A stretch of DNA of 64,000 bases from Acinetobacter sp. ANC 3832 (GTDB lineage: Bacteria > Pseudomonadota > Gammaproteobacteria > Pseudomonadales > Moraxellaceae). This document shows, piece after piece, positions 27,958 through 37,599 of the stretch; position 1 is the stretch's first letter; each line of letters starts with the position of its first letter. The notes below the pieces were generated by a model. It did no database searches, was not told the DNA's origin, and saw only the letters and a program-made list of their open reading frames with translations. The stretch is taken from NCBI RefSeq assembly GCF_002135415.1, contig NZ_NEGJ01000001.1, positions 248,001 to 312,000 on the forward strand. The letters are read 5' to 3'. A program made the position numbers and the translations under genes.

Positions 27958-27984
27958 AAAAAAGCAACCCTGAGGCTGCTTTTT
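27958..27984 (-). terminator. Terminator after pilin copy 1
   Basis: AAAAAGCA..CC / GG..TGCTTTTT with loop CTGA and a U-rich 3' arm on the minus strand. It limits read-through from the strong first pilin gene into copy 2, tfpZ and pglL. Confidence 0.75.
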
Positions 27985-27996
27985 CTTTAGTTTAAA

Positions 27997-28527
27997 TTAA
28001 CGACACTGTGATGGTGCATATTTAGCTAATAAAGTACCTGTCGCAGCACCCGTTAAACCTTGAGCCGTTGCATTTGCATTAGATACAGATGTACAAGCCC
28101 AATCTACAGAACCAGTAGTACCAGCAGCTAAAGCAGCAGCTAAAGTTACTGGTGTATCACCTGAAAAAACGTATGGAGATAATAAAAGTGTATCTTCACC
28201 ATCAGCTATACCAACAATATCATGACGGTAATCTACAGTAACAACTCCAGTACCGTCACCAACTAATACAGATTCAACATATTTTGATTGAGCACCTTTA
28301 TCATCAGATTGTGCATTCCAAGTATCACGAACAACTGTTAGATCTGCAAGGGTAGCCGTACCAGCAATTTGTTTTTGAATATCCCCAGCAATTGTTAAAC
28401 CTTCTGTAATACGCGAACGAATTGTGTAATCTTGGTAAGCAGGAAGTGCGATCGCAGCCAAAATACCGATAATCGCAACAACGATCATTAACTCAATAAG
28501 GGTGAAACCCTTTTGAACTGATTTCAT
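27997..28527 (-). CDS. pilA: Type IV major pilin, tandem copy 1
   Basis: A 176-residue prepilin with leader MKSVQKG followed by [32 protein letters not shown]; Glu at +5. The ATG at 28527 with GGAG six bases upstream is preferred to the TTG at 28539. The C-terminal disulfide region runs from WACTS to PSQCR. Own terminator and a long AT-rich leader suggest high, independent expression, as expected of the major pilin. In other Acinetobacter the pilA-glycosyltransferase pair lies beside bfr, as here. The name pilA is by position; a ComP-type role in transformation is possible. Confidence 0.9.
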   Translation of the reverse strand: MKSVQKGFTLIELMIVVAIIGILAAIALPAYQDYTIRSRITEGLTIAGDIQKQIAGTATLADLTVVRDTWNAQSDDKGAQSKYVESVLVGDGTGVVTVDYRHDIVGIADGEDTLLLSPYVFSGDTPVTLAAALAAGTTGSVDWACTSVSNANATAQGLTGAATGTLLAKYAPSQCR

Positions 28528-28628
28528 AACATTCTCCAATTTTTTAAATTTTTTTATAGCTTTTCAGCGATTTTAAAAGAGATAAATAACTTTTATTTAA
28601 AAGATTTTTATCTACTAGAACACTGTAC

Positions 28629-28656
28629 ATTTTAGGGAGAATGTAATGCTTTACAA
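28629..28656 (-). promoter_or_regulatory. Candidate sigma-70 promoter of the pilin locus
   Basis: On the minus strand TTGTAA (28656-28651), a 16-b spacer and TAAAAT (28634-28629) resemble a promoter about 100 b upstream of the pilin start. I could not find a sigma-54 TGGCAC-N5-TTGC site here, which many pilA genes have. Confidence 0.35.
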
Positions 28657-28693
28657 GAATTAAATTTCAACATGTACTTTTTAGTAATTTCAT

Positions 28694-28720
28694 GTAAAAA
28701 AGTGACTTTTTTTGTCACTT
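28694..28720 (-). terminator. Terminator after the LemA-TPM cluster
   Basis: AAGTGAC / GTCACTT with a seven-base T loop; on the minus strand it is followed by a T run. It separates the TPM gene from the pilin locus. Confidence 0.75.
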
Positions 28721-28730
28721 AATATTCAAC

Positions 28731-29291
28731 TCAATTTAAAATAATCGGCTTATTTGTTAATTCATTCTCAGTATCTTCAACTTTATGGTCATAAAATTGG
28801 TTTAAAATCTCGCCAATTTCAATCACACCTTGTATTACCGCTTGTCGGTAATTTTTATGCTTTAATTCTTCAATCATCACATTACAAATATCTTGCCATA
28901 CTTGTTGCGTAGTTGCTTTATGAATTCCTCGATCAACCACAATATCGACTGTTTGCTCACACAAATTCAAATAAAGCAAAACACCACTATTATATTCAGT
29001 GTCCCAAACACCCAACTCTGCAAATAACTGTTGCGCACGTAAACGTGCATTTTGATGATATGCCTGCGAACACGGAATATGACCTTCTATCACTACTTGT
29101 ATTTCACCGACATGGCCTTGTTCAGCTTGTGTTACAGCTTGAACAATTTGATGTTGATCTTGTTTGTTAAAATAGCGTTTAGATGCAGGTAAGTATAAAA
29201 AATGCTTAAACCAACGTTTTAAACTCGGTTGAATATGCTCGTGTAATTTCGGCTCTGTGACAATTGCCGTTGTATCTGTTTTTGTTACCAT
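28731..29291 (-). CDS. TPM-domain protein (no signal peptide)
   Basis: A 186-residue protein with one TPM_phosphatase/YgcG-like domain: HQIVQAVTQAEQGHVGEIQVVIEG, ARLRAQQLFAELGVWDT, VLLYLNLCEQTVDIVVDRGIH. No signal peptide or C-terminal glycine tail is present, unlike its upstream neighbour. The start overlaps the stop of that neighbour by 7 b, implying coupled translation. The family has been tied to envelope functions and to photosystem repair phosphatases in plants; its bacterial role is unknown. Confidence 0.82.
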   Translation of the reverse strand: MVTKTDTTAIVTEPKLHEHIQPSLKRWFKHFLYLPASKRYFNKQDQHQIVQAVTQAEQGHVGEIQVVIEGHIPCSQAYHQNARLRAQQLFAELGVWDTEYNSGVLLYLNLCEQTVDIVVDRGIHKATTQQVWQDICNVMIEELKHKNYRQAVIQGVIEIGEILNQFYDHKVEDTENELTNKPIILN

Positions 29292-30433
29292 GAGCCTGAT
29301 GCCCCTCCCCCACCAAAACCACCGCCACCACCGCTATAACCTCCGCCACCACCAAATCCTCCACCGCTTCCACCACCACGACCACCGCCTGATAGAAACA
29401 TTTGGAAAATAAGCTGGGCAACAGACGTGATCAACAGAAAGAATATTCCAAAACCTAGAACCAAGCTCATGACAATACCTGAGCCATAGATCAACCCTGC
29501 AGCAAATGCAGTAACCCCTGCTACAGAAGCACTTAAACGATTACCGAGGATAAAAGATCCAACAATACCTGCAATTAATATAAAGAGTGCTGTACTTAAA
29601 GTCTTTTCTTTCGCTTGTTGTTCATGTAAAGCTTGTGCTTGTTTTTCTTTTAAAGCTTCGGCAGCCTGTTGAGCAATTTCGGGATCTTGATTTAAAATTC
29701 GCTCAATTTCGGTCACACCTGCCAGTATGCCTTGTCCATACTGTGCTTGTTTAAAATAAGGTGAAATCTGATTTCTAATAATTTGGTTGACCAAAATATC
29801 AGGTAAAACACCTTCCAAGCCATATCCTGTCGCAATATGAATTCGATGGTCATTTACTGCAACAGCAATAAGTAAGCCATTATCTTGCTTTGCTGAACCC
29901 AATTTCCATTGTTCTGCAATCCTCATCGCAAAATCAAAAATACTTTCTTGCCCTGTAGTCGGTACAATTACCACAGCAATTTGAGCTTTGCCTTGATTAT
30001 AGAGATGACGAATTTGTTGTTCTAATTTCTGTTTATCATCTGCAGATAAAACATTTGCTTGATCAATAACAGGTGAGTTTAACGTTGGCAATTGACGAAT
30101 GGATTCGCCATCCGCCATATCATTGGCAACTTTTGGTTGTTGTACTGTAGGTGCTTGAGCTGTATTTCCTTTATTTGCATCAGAAGAAGCAGTTCCTTGC
30201 TGATTTACCGAAGTTTGCCCATTATTTTTTGGTCCTAAAACATTCGGAATATTCAGTGGATTTTGCTGTTGATTGAGTACCTTACCCATCACAACTACAT
30301 CTTCACTCTCATCTGAAGCAGTTGCGACTTCTGCCCAAGCTACTGATTGAAAAGCAACAATCCATGCAAATAAAAGCATCAGGATGATTGCTTTCATTCT
30401 GCTTAAAACTGATATGTTGCTTGAATCAAGCAT
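29285..30433 (-). CDS. TPM-domain membrane protein with glycine-rich tail (YgcG family)
   Basis: A 382-residue protein. A signal peptide (LLFAWIVAFQSVAWA) precedes a low-complexity Gln/Asn/Ala linker and a TPM domain (about 110-240: VIDQANVLSADDKQKLEQQI, IAVVIVPTTG, DNGLLIAVAVNDHRIHIATGYGLEG). Two membrane helices follow, and the last 35 residues are almost only Gly and Ser, ending GASGSW. The ATG at 30433 has GAGG six bases upstream. Co-transcribed with lemA (38-b gap) and the second TPM gene. LemA-YgcG pairs are common in bacteria, but their envelope role is not settled. Confidence 0.88.
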   Translation of the reverse strand: MLDSSNISVLSRMKAIILMLLFAWIVAFQSVAWAEVATASDESEDVVVMGKVLNQQQNPLNIPNVLGPKNNGQTSVNQQGTASSDANKGNTAQAPTVQQPKVANDMADGESIRQLPTLNSPVIDQANVLSADDKQKLEQQIRHLYNQGKAQIAVVIVPTTGQESIFDFAMRIAEQWKLGSAKQDNGLLIAVAVNDHRIHIATGYGLEGVLPDILVNQIIRNQISPYFKQAQYGQGILAGVTEIERILNQDPEIAQQAAEALKEKQAQALHEQQAKEKTLSTALFILIAGIVGSFILGNRLSASVAGVTAFAAGLIYGSGIVMSLVLGFGIFFLLITSVAQLIFQMFLSGGGRGGGSGGGFGGGGGYSGGGGGFGGGGASGSW

Positions 30434-30471
30434 ACTCAACCTCAACTTTATAAAAGCCAAATCATTTATGA

Positions 30472-31062
30472 TTAATTAAAGTTCACTGTCGGCACTTTTT
30501 CAGCACCACTTTCTGCACTAAAGTTTGGTTTTGGTTTCATGCCAATCACTTTTGCAGTCATGGCTTGAGGGAATTGACGAACATAAGTATTGTAATCTTG
30601 AACCGTTGTAATATAACGATTTCGTGCAACGCCTATACGGTTTTCTGTACCTTCGAGCTGGACTTGTAAATCTTTAAATTGCTCATTGGCTTTCAAATCT
30701 GGGTAATTTTCAGTAACGGACAAAAGGCGTGATAATGCACTGGTCATTTGAGACTGTGCTTCTTGATATTTCTTAAATAGCTCTGGGTTTTCTAATACTT
30801 CTTTATCAACTTTAAGACCTGCCACATTTGAGCGTGCTTCAGTCACTTCGGTTAGAACTTTTTCTTCATGTGTCGCATAACCCTTTACAACATTCACAAG
30901 GTTTGGCACTAAATCTGCACGACGTTGATATTGGTTTTGCACTTCTGACCAAGATGCGATTACTGCTTCATCTTTTGCTTGTAAAGTATTATAGCCACAG
31001 CCTGAAAATGTCAGCGTACTTGCAAGAGTGATAGCGACCAAGCCTTTTTTAATCATATTCAT
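30472..31062 (-). CDS. lemA: LemA family lipoprotein
   Basis: A 196-residue protein with a lipobox TFSGCGYN (Cys about 22) after a short membrane segment, followed by the helical LemA core: WSEVQNQYQRRADLVPNLVNVVKGYATHE, LLSVTENYPDLKANEQF, RNRYITTVQDYN. The ATG at 31062 is preferred because GAGG lies nine bases upstream; the TTG at 31077 would overlap that site. First gene of the LemA-TPM-TPM operon. Molecular function is unknown. Confidence 0.93.
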   Translation of the reverse strand: MNMIKKGLVAITLASTLTFSGCGYNTLQAKDEAVIASWSEVQNQYQRRADLVPNLVNVVKGYATHEEKVLTEVTEARSNVAGLKVDKEVLENPELFKKYQEAQSQMTSALSRLLSVTENYPDLKANEQFKDLQVQLEGTENRIGVARNRYITTVQDYNTYVRQFPQAMTAKVIGMKPKPNFSAESGAEKVPTVNFN

Positions 31063-31397
31063 GAATATAAACCTCAAGTATTTATTTGTATTTGTTAATT
31101 TAAAAACATTTTAAACAGAATTTTTAGAAGTTTTGTTTGATTTCTGATATTAACATCAAAAACATATTGTTTATCAATGCATCAAGTAGAACAAAAAACT
31201 TAAACATAATTACATTGAGAAAAAAACATACGTCTTAACATTTACTCTCTATAAGTAAAGCACCCAGATCAATAAAAAAGATTCAAAATTATCGTTTTCA
31301 TTTTATTGATTAGAAATAAGTAATATAAGAATTAAAGCACAACTATCTAATATTTAAAACTTAGATTAAACATGTGGATAATTCAAAACTTATCCAC
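31063..31397. other. 335-b intergenic region upstream of lemA
   Basis: AT-rich, no open frame of interest and no clear hairpin. It must contain the lemA promoter on the minus strand; I could not choose a convincing -35/-10 pair. Confidence 0.5.
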
Positions 31398-31426
31398 AAA
31401 AAAGCCACCCGAAGGTGGCTTTTTTT
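31398..31426 (-). terminator. Terminator of the rimP-nusA-infB-rbfA operon
   Basis: AAAAAAGCCACC / GGTGGCTTTTTT with loop CGAA, T-rich on both strands. Confidence 0.92.
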
Positions 31427-31450
31427 ATTTCTTAGCATCAACAATGATGC

Positions 31451-31843
31451 TTATTCATCTTTGCGCTCAGGCAAATCTTTAACTGCCTCAGCGATCAGAC
31501 CAAACATATAGTTACCATACGCATTGGTTTTATCATAATGGAAACGCAAACGCGGCGTAACACGTGTCTTGATACGACGACCAAGTTCATGACGTAAGAA
31601 ACCAGCTGCATTATTCAATACATCTAATGTTTCTTTGTTTGCCACTTCACTCTGATCATCACCCAATTCACGTCCCATTACAGTGACATAAACTTCTGCA
31701 TAACCTAAGTCTGGACTAACTTTCACCGCAGAGATGGTCACAAGACCACCTAAGCGTGGATCTTTCAGCTCTTGACGAATCAGTTCTGACAACTCACGTT
31801 GCACAGTATCGCCCATACGCTTAAGACGCTGACTACCCGCCAT
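31451..31843 (-). CDS. rbfA: Ribosome-binding factor A
   Basis: A 130-residue KH-fold protein for late 30S assembly. Typical segments are RLKRMGDTVQRELSELIRQELKDPRLG, TISAVKVSPDLGYAEVYVTV and FLRHELGRRIKTRVTPRLRFHYD. Its start overlaps the infB stop by one base. Last gene of the operon before the terminator; truB, often next here, is elsewhere in this window. Confidence 0.97.
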   Translation of the reverse strand: MAGSQRLKRMGDTVQRELSELIRQELKDPRLGGLVTISAVKVSPDLGYAEVYVTVMGRELGDDQSEVANKETLDVLNNAAGFLRHELGRRIKTRVTPRLRFHYDKTNAYGNYMFGLIAEAVKDLPERKDE

Positions 31844-34548
31844 TAAAGACTCCGTTTAATCAGTTGAACATCATATACTTCGATTTTATCAAGCACTTTG
31901 ATGTCTTTATAACCTTTAACCGCAAGACCACATTCCATACCCGCACGAACTTCGTCAACCACTTCTTTATAACGACGAAGAGATTCAAGTTCGCCTTGGA
32001 ACACAACCACGTCATCACGTAATACGCGAATCGGTTTATTACGATGTAGCATACCTTCAAGAACCATACAGCCCGCAGCTGCACCAAATTTACTTGAGTG
32101 GAATACTTCACGTACTTGCGCAACACCCAGAATTGTTTCACGATGTTCAGGAGCAAGCTTACCGCTCATGGCTGCTTTCACATCATCAATTAATTCATAA
32201 ATAACGCTGTAGTAACGAATATCCATGCCATCAGCATCAGCTTTTTGACGACCTGTTGTATCCGCACGAACGTTAAAGCCGAGCAGAACTGCTTCAGAAG
32301 ATTCTGCAAGTGTAACGTCAGACTCAGTGATTGCACCAACACCTGAACCGATGACACGTACACGAACTTCATCTGTAGATAATGCAGACAATGCAACAGT
32401 CAATGCTTCCAACGTACCACGTACATCAGTTTTCAACACAACGTTCACATAAGGCACATCTTTCTTGCCCATAGACGCCATGATATTTTCAAGACGCATT
32501 GCACTTTGACGCTCTAAACGTTGTTCACGTTCACGAGCAATACGTGCATCAGCAACTTCACGGGCTTTTTTCTCATCATTTACAACAAGAACTTCATCAC
32601 CCGCCATTGGCGCTTCTGGAAGACCTAAAATTTCAACTGGAATTGAAGGACCTGCAGATTTAATACGTTGACCATTTTCATCAGTGATTGCACGAACACG
32701 ACCATAAGATCCGCCTGCAAGGACTAAGTCACCCACTTTTAATGTACCGTTTTGTACAAGGATAGAAGCAACTGCACCACGATCTTTATCGACACGTGAT
32801 TCAATAACAACACCTTGTGCAGCACCTTCTTCAGATGCTTTCAATTCTAACAATTCAGCTTGAATTGAAATCAAATCTAGAAGCTCATCAATACCTTGAC
32901 CAGAATGTGCAGAAACCATGGCTACAGGTACATCACCGCCCCACTGTTCAGGCACAATTTCTTTAACGGTCAATTCATTCAATACGCGATCTGGATCAGC
33001 AGATTCTTTATCCATTTTGTTGATAGCAACAATAATTGGAGTACCCGCAGCACGTGCATGATCAATTGCTTCAGCTGTTTGTGGCATCACACCATCATCT
33101 GCTGCAACAACCAATACCACGATGTCTGTTGCTTTCGCACCACGTGAACGCATTGCAGTAAATGCAGCATGCCCAGGTGTATCTAGGAAAGTAATAATAC
33201 CTTTCTCAGTTTCAACGTGATAAGCACCAATATGCTGTGTAATACCGCCCGCTTCGCCTTGTGCAACTTTCGCACGACGAATACGGTCAAGAAGCGATGT
33301 TTTACCATGGTCAACGTGACCCATGATTGTTACCACTGGAGGACGAGTCGTTTGAGCACCACGCGCTTCTTCAGCTGCTTCAAGTAAGTTATCTTCTGCT
33401 TGCGTATCAGATACAAGAACTGGGTTATGACCCATTTCTTCTACAACTAACGCTGCAACCGATTGTTCAATCGCTTGGTTCTGAGTAACCAATTCGCCCA
33501 TTTTCATGAGTGATTTAATAACTTCACGAACTTTAATCGCCATTTTCGCTGCAAGATCAGCAACAACAATCGTTTCACCAATTTCAACATCATAAACTTG
33601 TTTTTTAACTGGTTTTTCAAATCCATGCTTGTTTGCTTGGCTTGTTTTTAAACCACGTTTATGCTGGTTTTGACTGAAAGATTGCTCTTCTTGACCACGA
33701 CGTCCACCTTTTTTCGGTGCACGTGTACTTGGCGTATTCGTACCACGTTTAATTTCACGATCTTCTTTCGCAAATGAATCTTCATAAGCCTGACCAACAA
33801 GACCAGCAGCTAATGGAGAGTCATCAACAACACGAATCACAGGCGCAGTTTCATCACCTGAGTATTTGGTTGCCATTTGACGCATTTGCTCAAGCGTACG
33901 TTGTTGAGCTTCCTCAGCAGATTTACGACGAGCTGCTTCTTCAGTCGCTTTTAACTTCGCTGATTCTGCTTCACGTATACGTTTTTGCTCAGGTGTTTCA
34001 ATCGTTTTAACTGTAGCTTTGGTAATCGTCTTGTTCGTTGAACGACGTTTTACAACAACTTCAGCTTTTTGCGTTACTTTTGCAGTTTCTTTCTTCTGCG
34101 CAGCACGCATTGCATCTAAAGTTGCTTTTGCTTTGTTTTCTGGTTGTTCAGTTTTCTTTCCATCACCAGTTTCACGTGCTTTTAAGTCAGCAAGTGTTCT
34201 GGTTTGAGTTTCAGCTTTTGCAAGTGCTTCAGCTTTCATCTGTTCTGGATTCGGTTTCGTAAACGTATGCTTCTTGCGAACTTCCACGTTAATGGTTTTT
34301 GCCTTACCAGAAGTACTTGCCACTTTAGCAGTACTTGTTGTTTTACGTTTCAACGTGATTTTTCCTGCATCCCCATCGCCTTGACCATGAATTTTCTTCA
34401 AATGATCGACAAGGGTACTTTGCTGTTCCGTAGAGATTTTGTCATCAGCTTTTTGCTGCGGTAGACCTGCATTACGCACTTGATCTAAAAGCTTTTCAAC
34501 TGGAAGCCCTACGCTGACTGCTAACTCTTGAATTGACTTATCCGTCAT
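31843..34548 (-). CDS. infB: Translation initiation factor IF-2
   Basis: A 901-residue GTPase that brings initiator tRNA to the 30S subunit. The N terminus has an IF2-N domain ([20 protein letters not shown]), then a long charged Lys/Ala/Glu linker. The G domain starts near residue 400 with G1 [13 protein letters not shown]3 DTPGH and G4 NKMD, followed by domain II and the C-terminal fMet-tRNA-binding domains. Normal length for the family. Follows nusA by 10 b. Confidence 0.99.
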   Translation of the reverse strand: MTDKSIQELAVSVGLPVEKLLDQVRNAGLPQQKADDKISTEQQSTLVDHLKKIHGQGDGDAGKITLKRKTTSTAKVASTSGKAKTINVEVRKKHTFTKPNPEQMKAEALAKAETQTRTLADLKARETGDGKKTEQPENKAKATLDAMRAAQKKETAKVTQKAEVVVKRRSTNKTITKATVKTIETPEQKRIREAESAKLKATEEAARRKSAEEAQQRTLEQMRQMATKYSGDETAPVIRVVDDSPLAAGLVGQAYEDSFAKEDREIKRGTNTPSTRAPKKGGRRGQEEQSFSQNQHKRGLKTSQANKHGFEKPVKKQVYDVEIGETIVVADLAAKMAIKVREVIKSLMKMGELVTQNQAIEQSVAALVVEEMGHNPVLVSDTQAEDNLLEAAEEARGAQTTRPPVVTIMGHVDHGKTSLLDRIRRAKVAQGEAGGITQHIGAYHVETEKGIITFLDTPGHAAFTAMRSRGAKATDIVVLVVAADDGVMPQTAEAIDHARAAGTPIIVAINKMDKESADPDRVLNELTVKEIVPEQWGGDVPVAMVSAHSGQGIDELLDLISIQAELLELKASEEGAAQGVVIESRVDKDRGAVASILVQNGTLKVGDLVLAGGSYGRVRAITDENGQRIKSAGPSIPVEILGLPEAPMAGDEVLVVNDEKKAREVADARIAREREQRLERQSAMRLENIMASMGKKDVPYVNVVLKTDVRGTLEALTVALSALSTDEVRVRVIGSGVGAITESDVTLAESSEAVLLGFNVRADTTGRQKADADGMDIRYYSVIYELIDDVKAAMSGKLAPEHRETILGVAQVREVFHSSKFGAAAGCMVLEGMLHRNKPIRVLRDDVVVFQGELESLRRYKEVVDEVRAGMECGLAVKGYKDIKVLDKIEVYDVQLIKRSL

Positions 34549-34558
34549 GTATTACCTC

Positions 34559-36043
34559 CTAGTTAAACCATGATTCACGTGCTTTCATAATAAGTTGACC
34601 TGCTTTTTCCGCGCCTAAACCTTCAATATCAGAGATATCGTCAGTTGCTTGGTCAGCTAAATCATCTACAGTGACTACACCGCGAGCGGCTAATGAATGA
34701 GCGATCTCTGAAGTCATTCCTTCCATTGCTAGAAGTTCTTCACTTGGATCTTGAATATTTTCTTGCTGTTTTAACGCATCTGCTAAAGCAGCTTCTTTCG
34801 CACGACTTTGCAACATTTCAACAAGTTCTGCATCCAATTCGATTTCATCGAATGTTTCTGCAGGAACATAAGCCACTTCTTCTAAAGAAGTAAAGCCCAT
34901 TTCTACCAATGCCATTGCTAAATCTTCTTCAATATCTAAACGTTCTACGAACATATCTAAATATTGTTGTGCTTCACTTTGTTGACGAGCACGATATTCA
35001 TCTTCAAGCATCATATCGAGTTTATAACCCGTTAATTCCGATGCAAGACGAACATTTTGACCTTGTGAACCAATGGCACGAGCCAACTGATCACTGGTCG
35101 CAAAGATAATATCTGCTGTACGTGCATCTTCATCAATCACAATACCCGATACATCAGCTGGCTCTAAAGCACTTGCGATATATTGAGCAGGATCATCCGA
35201 CCACACCACAACATCAATACGCTCACCATTTAACTCTGATTGTACTGCTTGGATACGTGTACCACGCATACCAATACAAGCACCAACAGGATCAATACGA
35301 TGATCGTTGGTTTTCACGGCTATTTTAGCACGAACACCTGGTTGACGCGCAGCTGCTTTAATTTCAATGATTTCTTCAGAAATTTCAGGAATTTCCTTTT
35401 TCATTAAAGCAATCAACATGTCTGGTTTAGCACGTGACAATTGTAATTGTGCACCACGACCTTCACGATTTACGTTGAAAAGGATCGCATTCATGCGTTG
35501 TTTAGGGCGAAGGATTTCTTTAGGAATCATTTCTTCACGTGCTAAATACGCTTCTGCATTATCACCTAAGTCAATGATAAAGCCATCTTTGGTTTGTTTT
35601 TTAACTTCACCATAGACAAGCTCACCGACTTTAGATTCATAAGCATCTGCAATTAACGCACGTTCAGCTTCACGAATTTTTTGAACAATCACTTGCTTTG
35701 CAATTTGCGCTGCAATACGACCAAACTCAATGGATGGTACTTCAAGCTCGCGCACATCACCAATTGACCATTGTTCTGGGTTTAAATCAGAAATAGCGTC
35801 TTGGCAAGCTGGCATTTCATGATCTTCGTCTGCAACGACTGTCCACTGACGGAATGTTCTATATTCGCCAGTTTTACGATCAATTTCCACGCGAAGCTCA
35901 GCTTCTTCAGAATTTGTGCCTTCGTAGAATTTTTTCTTCGTTGCAGCCACTAAAGCTTGTTCAAGTGCTTCGAAGATCGCTTCACGACTAACACCTTTTT
36001 CATTACTAACCGTCTCTGCAACGGTAAGAATTTCACGGCCCAT
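34559..36043 (-). CDS. nusA: Transcription termination/antitermination factor NusA
   Basis: A 494-residue RNA polymerase factor. It shows the N-terminal polymerase-binding domain, an S1 domain (ELVYGEVKKQTKDGFIIDLG), KH domains (RIDPVGACIGMRGTRIQAV; ARAIGSQGQNVRLASELTG) and two acidic C-terminal repeats (EEDLAMALVEMGFTSLEEVA; SEIAHSLAARGVVTVDDLAD) of the type that contact the alpha subunit and lambda N in E. coli. Second gene of the operon after rimP. Confidence 0.99.
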   Translation of the reverse strand: MGREILTVAETVSNEKGVSREAIFEALEQALVAATKKKFYEGTNSEEAELRVEIDRKTGEYRTFRQWTVVADEDHEMPACQDAISDLNPEQWSIGDVRELEVPSIEFGRIAAQIAKQVIVQKIREAERALIADAYESKVGELVYGEVKKQTKDGFIIDLGDNAEAYLAREEMIPKEILRPKQRMNAILFNVNREGRGAQLQLSRAKPDMLIALMKKEIPEISEEIIEIKAAARQPGVRAKIAVKTNDHRIDPVGACIGMRGTRIQAVQSELNGERIDVVVWSDDPAQYIASALEPADVSGIVIDEDARTADIIFATSDQLARAIGSQGQNVRLASELTGYKLDMMLEDEYRARQQSEAQQYLDMFVERLDIEEDLAMALVEMGFTSLEEVAYVPAETFDEIELDAELVEMLQSRAKEAALADALKQQENIQDPSEELLAMEGMTSEIAHSLAARGVVTVDDLADQATDDISDIEGLGAEKAGQLIMKARESWFN

Positions 36044-36078
36044 AAGTCACCTACTATTCAAATTCTTATCAATTAAAT

Positions 36079-36603
36079 TTAGTCTTGATAGATCAAATTT
36101 GCTTTATCTATATTGTTGCTATCGATTTCTAGTACTTGTTGCTTCTCAACTTCAACTTGAATCAATTCATTTGCAACGTCTACAGCAATTAACCTCGCTT
36201 GGAACTTACGACGATTTTCAACCGCAGAAATTAAGCGTAAAGCCACTTGCTGACCGATAAAAGCTTGCATTTGTTCAAGTTTGAAAAAGGGACGATCCCA
36301 ACCAGGAGATGAGACTTCTAGGGAGTATTCACCAGAAATTGGGTCATGCACATCCATCATTGCCCCAACCTGTTGAGTCACACGTACACAGTCCTGTACG
36401 CCAATACCACGACCCAATTCGTCTTCACCATCTTCAGTTATAACAGGTGTTGCATTCTCATCGATAGGTTTGTCGATAAAAATACGTAACAGAGAACGCT
36501 TACCTTGAGGAATAAATTCGATTCCCCAAAGCTCCACATCACAGGCTTGCACTGCAGGAGTGATTAAGTCTTGAAGTGCTTGAGTTTTACTTGATAGCTT
36601 CAT
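36079..36603 (-). CDS. rimP: Ribosome maturation factor RimP
   Basis: A 174-residue 30S assembly factor with [59 protein letters not shown], diagnostic for the family. First coding gene of rimP-nusA-infB-rbfA. A 225-b leader with several hairpins lies between it and the tRNA genes. Confidence 0.97.
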   Translation of the reverse strand: MKLSSKTQALQDLITPAVQACDVELWGIEFIPQGKRSLLRIFIDKPIDENATPVITEDGEDELGRGIGVQDCVRVTQQVGAMMDVHDPISGEYSLEVSSPGWDRPFFKLEQMQAFIGQQVALRLISAVENRRKFQARLIAVDVANELIQVEVEKQQVLEIDSNNIDKANLIYQD

Positions 36604-36736
36604 TTACTCTCGTCATTTTTGTGCGATTTAATCGGTCACTGGACCGACACAGACCATACACGCCATAGTAGTAGTGAAACATGACACTTTAACTTTTCGC
36701 CGTATACGGCTCATATCGACACTACACGATAGCCAA

Positions 36737-36757
36737 TAAAAAAGGGCGTAAACGCCC
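36737..36757 (-). terminator. Terminator-like hairpin in the rimP leader
   Basis: GGGCGT / ACGCCC with a two-base loop, followed on the minus strand by a T run. Lying between the tRNAs and rimP, it may attenuate read-through into the nusA operon. Confidence 0.7.
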
Positions 36758-36791
36758 CTATTATTGCACAGAAAACTAAAGTCCACTGTGC

Positions 36792-36823
36792 AAAAAGGCC
36801 CACCTATCTGTGAGCCCTTTTAG
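36792..36823 (-). terminator. Hairpin just after the first tRNA-fMet
   Basis: On the minus strand GGGCTCAC / GTGGGCC with one mismatch, followed by TTTTT; placed 6 b after the CCA end of the tRNA. Probably the tRNA terminator or a processing signal. Confidence 0.65.
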
Positions 36824-36828
36824 AAACT

Positions 36829-36905
<77 letters not shown>

Positions 36906-36994
36906 TCAACGTTGCAAAATTATATACAAAAAATAAATAAACTTCAATGAAATTTTTACTTTCCGTTTTGATTAAGTTGCACCCTAATCAAAAT

Positions 36995-37071
<77 letters not shown>

Positions 37072-37116
37072 ACAACATATACACTGCGTACACCAAAATT
37101 ATCTGGTTAATAATCT

Positions 37117-37201
37117 TGGTGCGGAAGGGGGGACTTGAACCCCCACGCCCGAAGGCACTACCACCTCAAGGTAGCGTGTCTACCAATTCCACCACCACCG
37201 C
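37117..37201 (-). tRNA. tRNA-Leu (GAG)
   Basis: An 85-base class II tRNA with CCA encoded. The anticodon stem CTACC/GGTAG holds loop TTGAGGT (anticodon GAG), and the variable arm is TGCCTTCGGGCG. The acceptor 5' strand GCGGTGG against 3' CTTCCGC leaves a U5:U68 mismatch and a G6:U67 wobble. Sits between secG and the initiator tRNAs, the order secG-leuU-metY known from E. coli. Confidence 0.94.
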
Positions 37202-37257
37202 AGCTTGTGTGGGGCATTCTATGCGCTTCATCAAAAAATTGAAAGAGAAAAATTCAA

Positions 37258-37590
37258 TTATTCTGCTGTTTTTGGTGCAGTTGGTGAAGTTTCAGGCGAA
37301 TTCGATTGAACAGGTGCAGTTGTGGTCTGCACTGTTTTCAAACCATATGCATCTGAAGTCTGTTTCTTGGCAAAAACAGCCAAACTTAAACTGGTGACAA
37401 AAAACAAAGCTGTCAGTATTGCAGTTAAGCGTGTCAGAAAACTTGCTGAGCCAGATGCACCAAATACCGTTGCCGCACTGCCACCACCGAAAGAAGCACC
37501 TGCATCTGCACCTTTACCGTGTTGTACAAGAATCAACACAATCATCAATACAGCTAAAATGATATGTACTACCAGCACAAAACTATGCAT
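37258..37590 (-). CDS. secG: Preprotein translocase subunit SecG
   Basis: A 110-residue protein with two membrane helices and the SecG core LIVLVQHGKGADAGASFGGG between them, and SASFLTRLTAILTALFFVTSL in the second. The C terminus is a Thr/Pro/Gln-rich tail. Part of the SecYEG channel. Nine bases after tpiA. Confidence 0.96.
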   Translation of the reverse strand: MHSFVLVVHIILAVLMIVLILVQHGKGADAGASFGGGSAATVFGASGSASFLTRLTAILTALFFVTSLSLAVFAKKQTSDAYGLKTVQTTTAPVQSNSPETSPTAPKTAE

Positions 37591-37599
37591 GCTGAACTC

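Noticed and set aside
29206-29421. Plausible-looking valine/glycine-rich minus-strand ORF of 71 codons
   Set aside because: It is a frame shadow of the Gly-Ser tail of the TPM protein and the start of the next gene; the GGN repeats make another frame look open.
31860-34464. Many open frames on both strands across infB
   Set aside because: They lie inside a full-length IF-2 gene with all GTPase motifs; the Lys/Ala/Glu-rich linker leaves few stops in other frames.
36699-36710. Palindrome GCCGTATACGGC as a regulator site
   Set aside because: Short, single and within the rimP leader with several other hairpins; no sign of a matching regulator.
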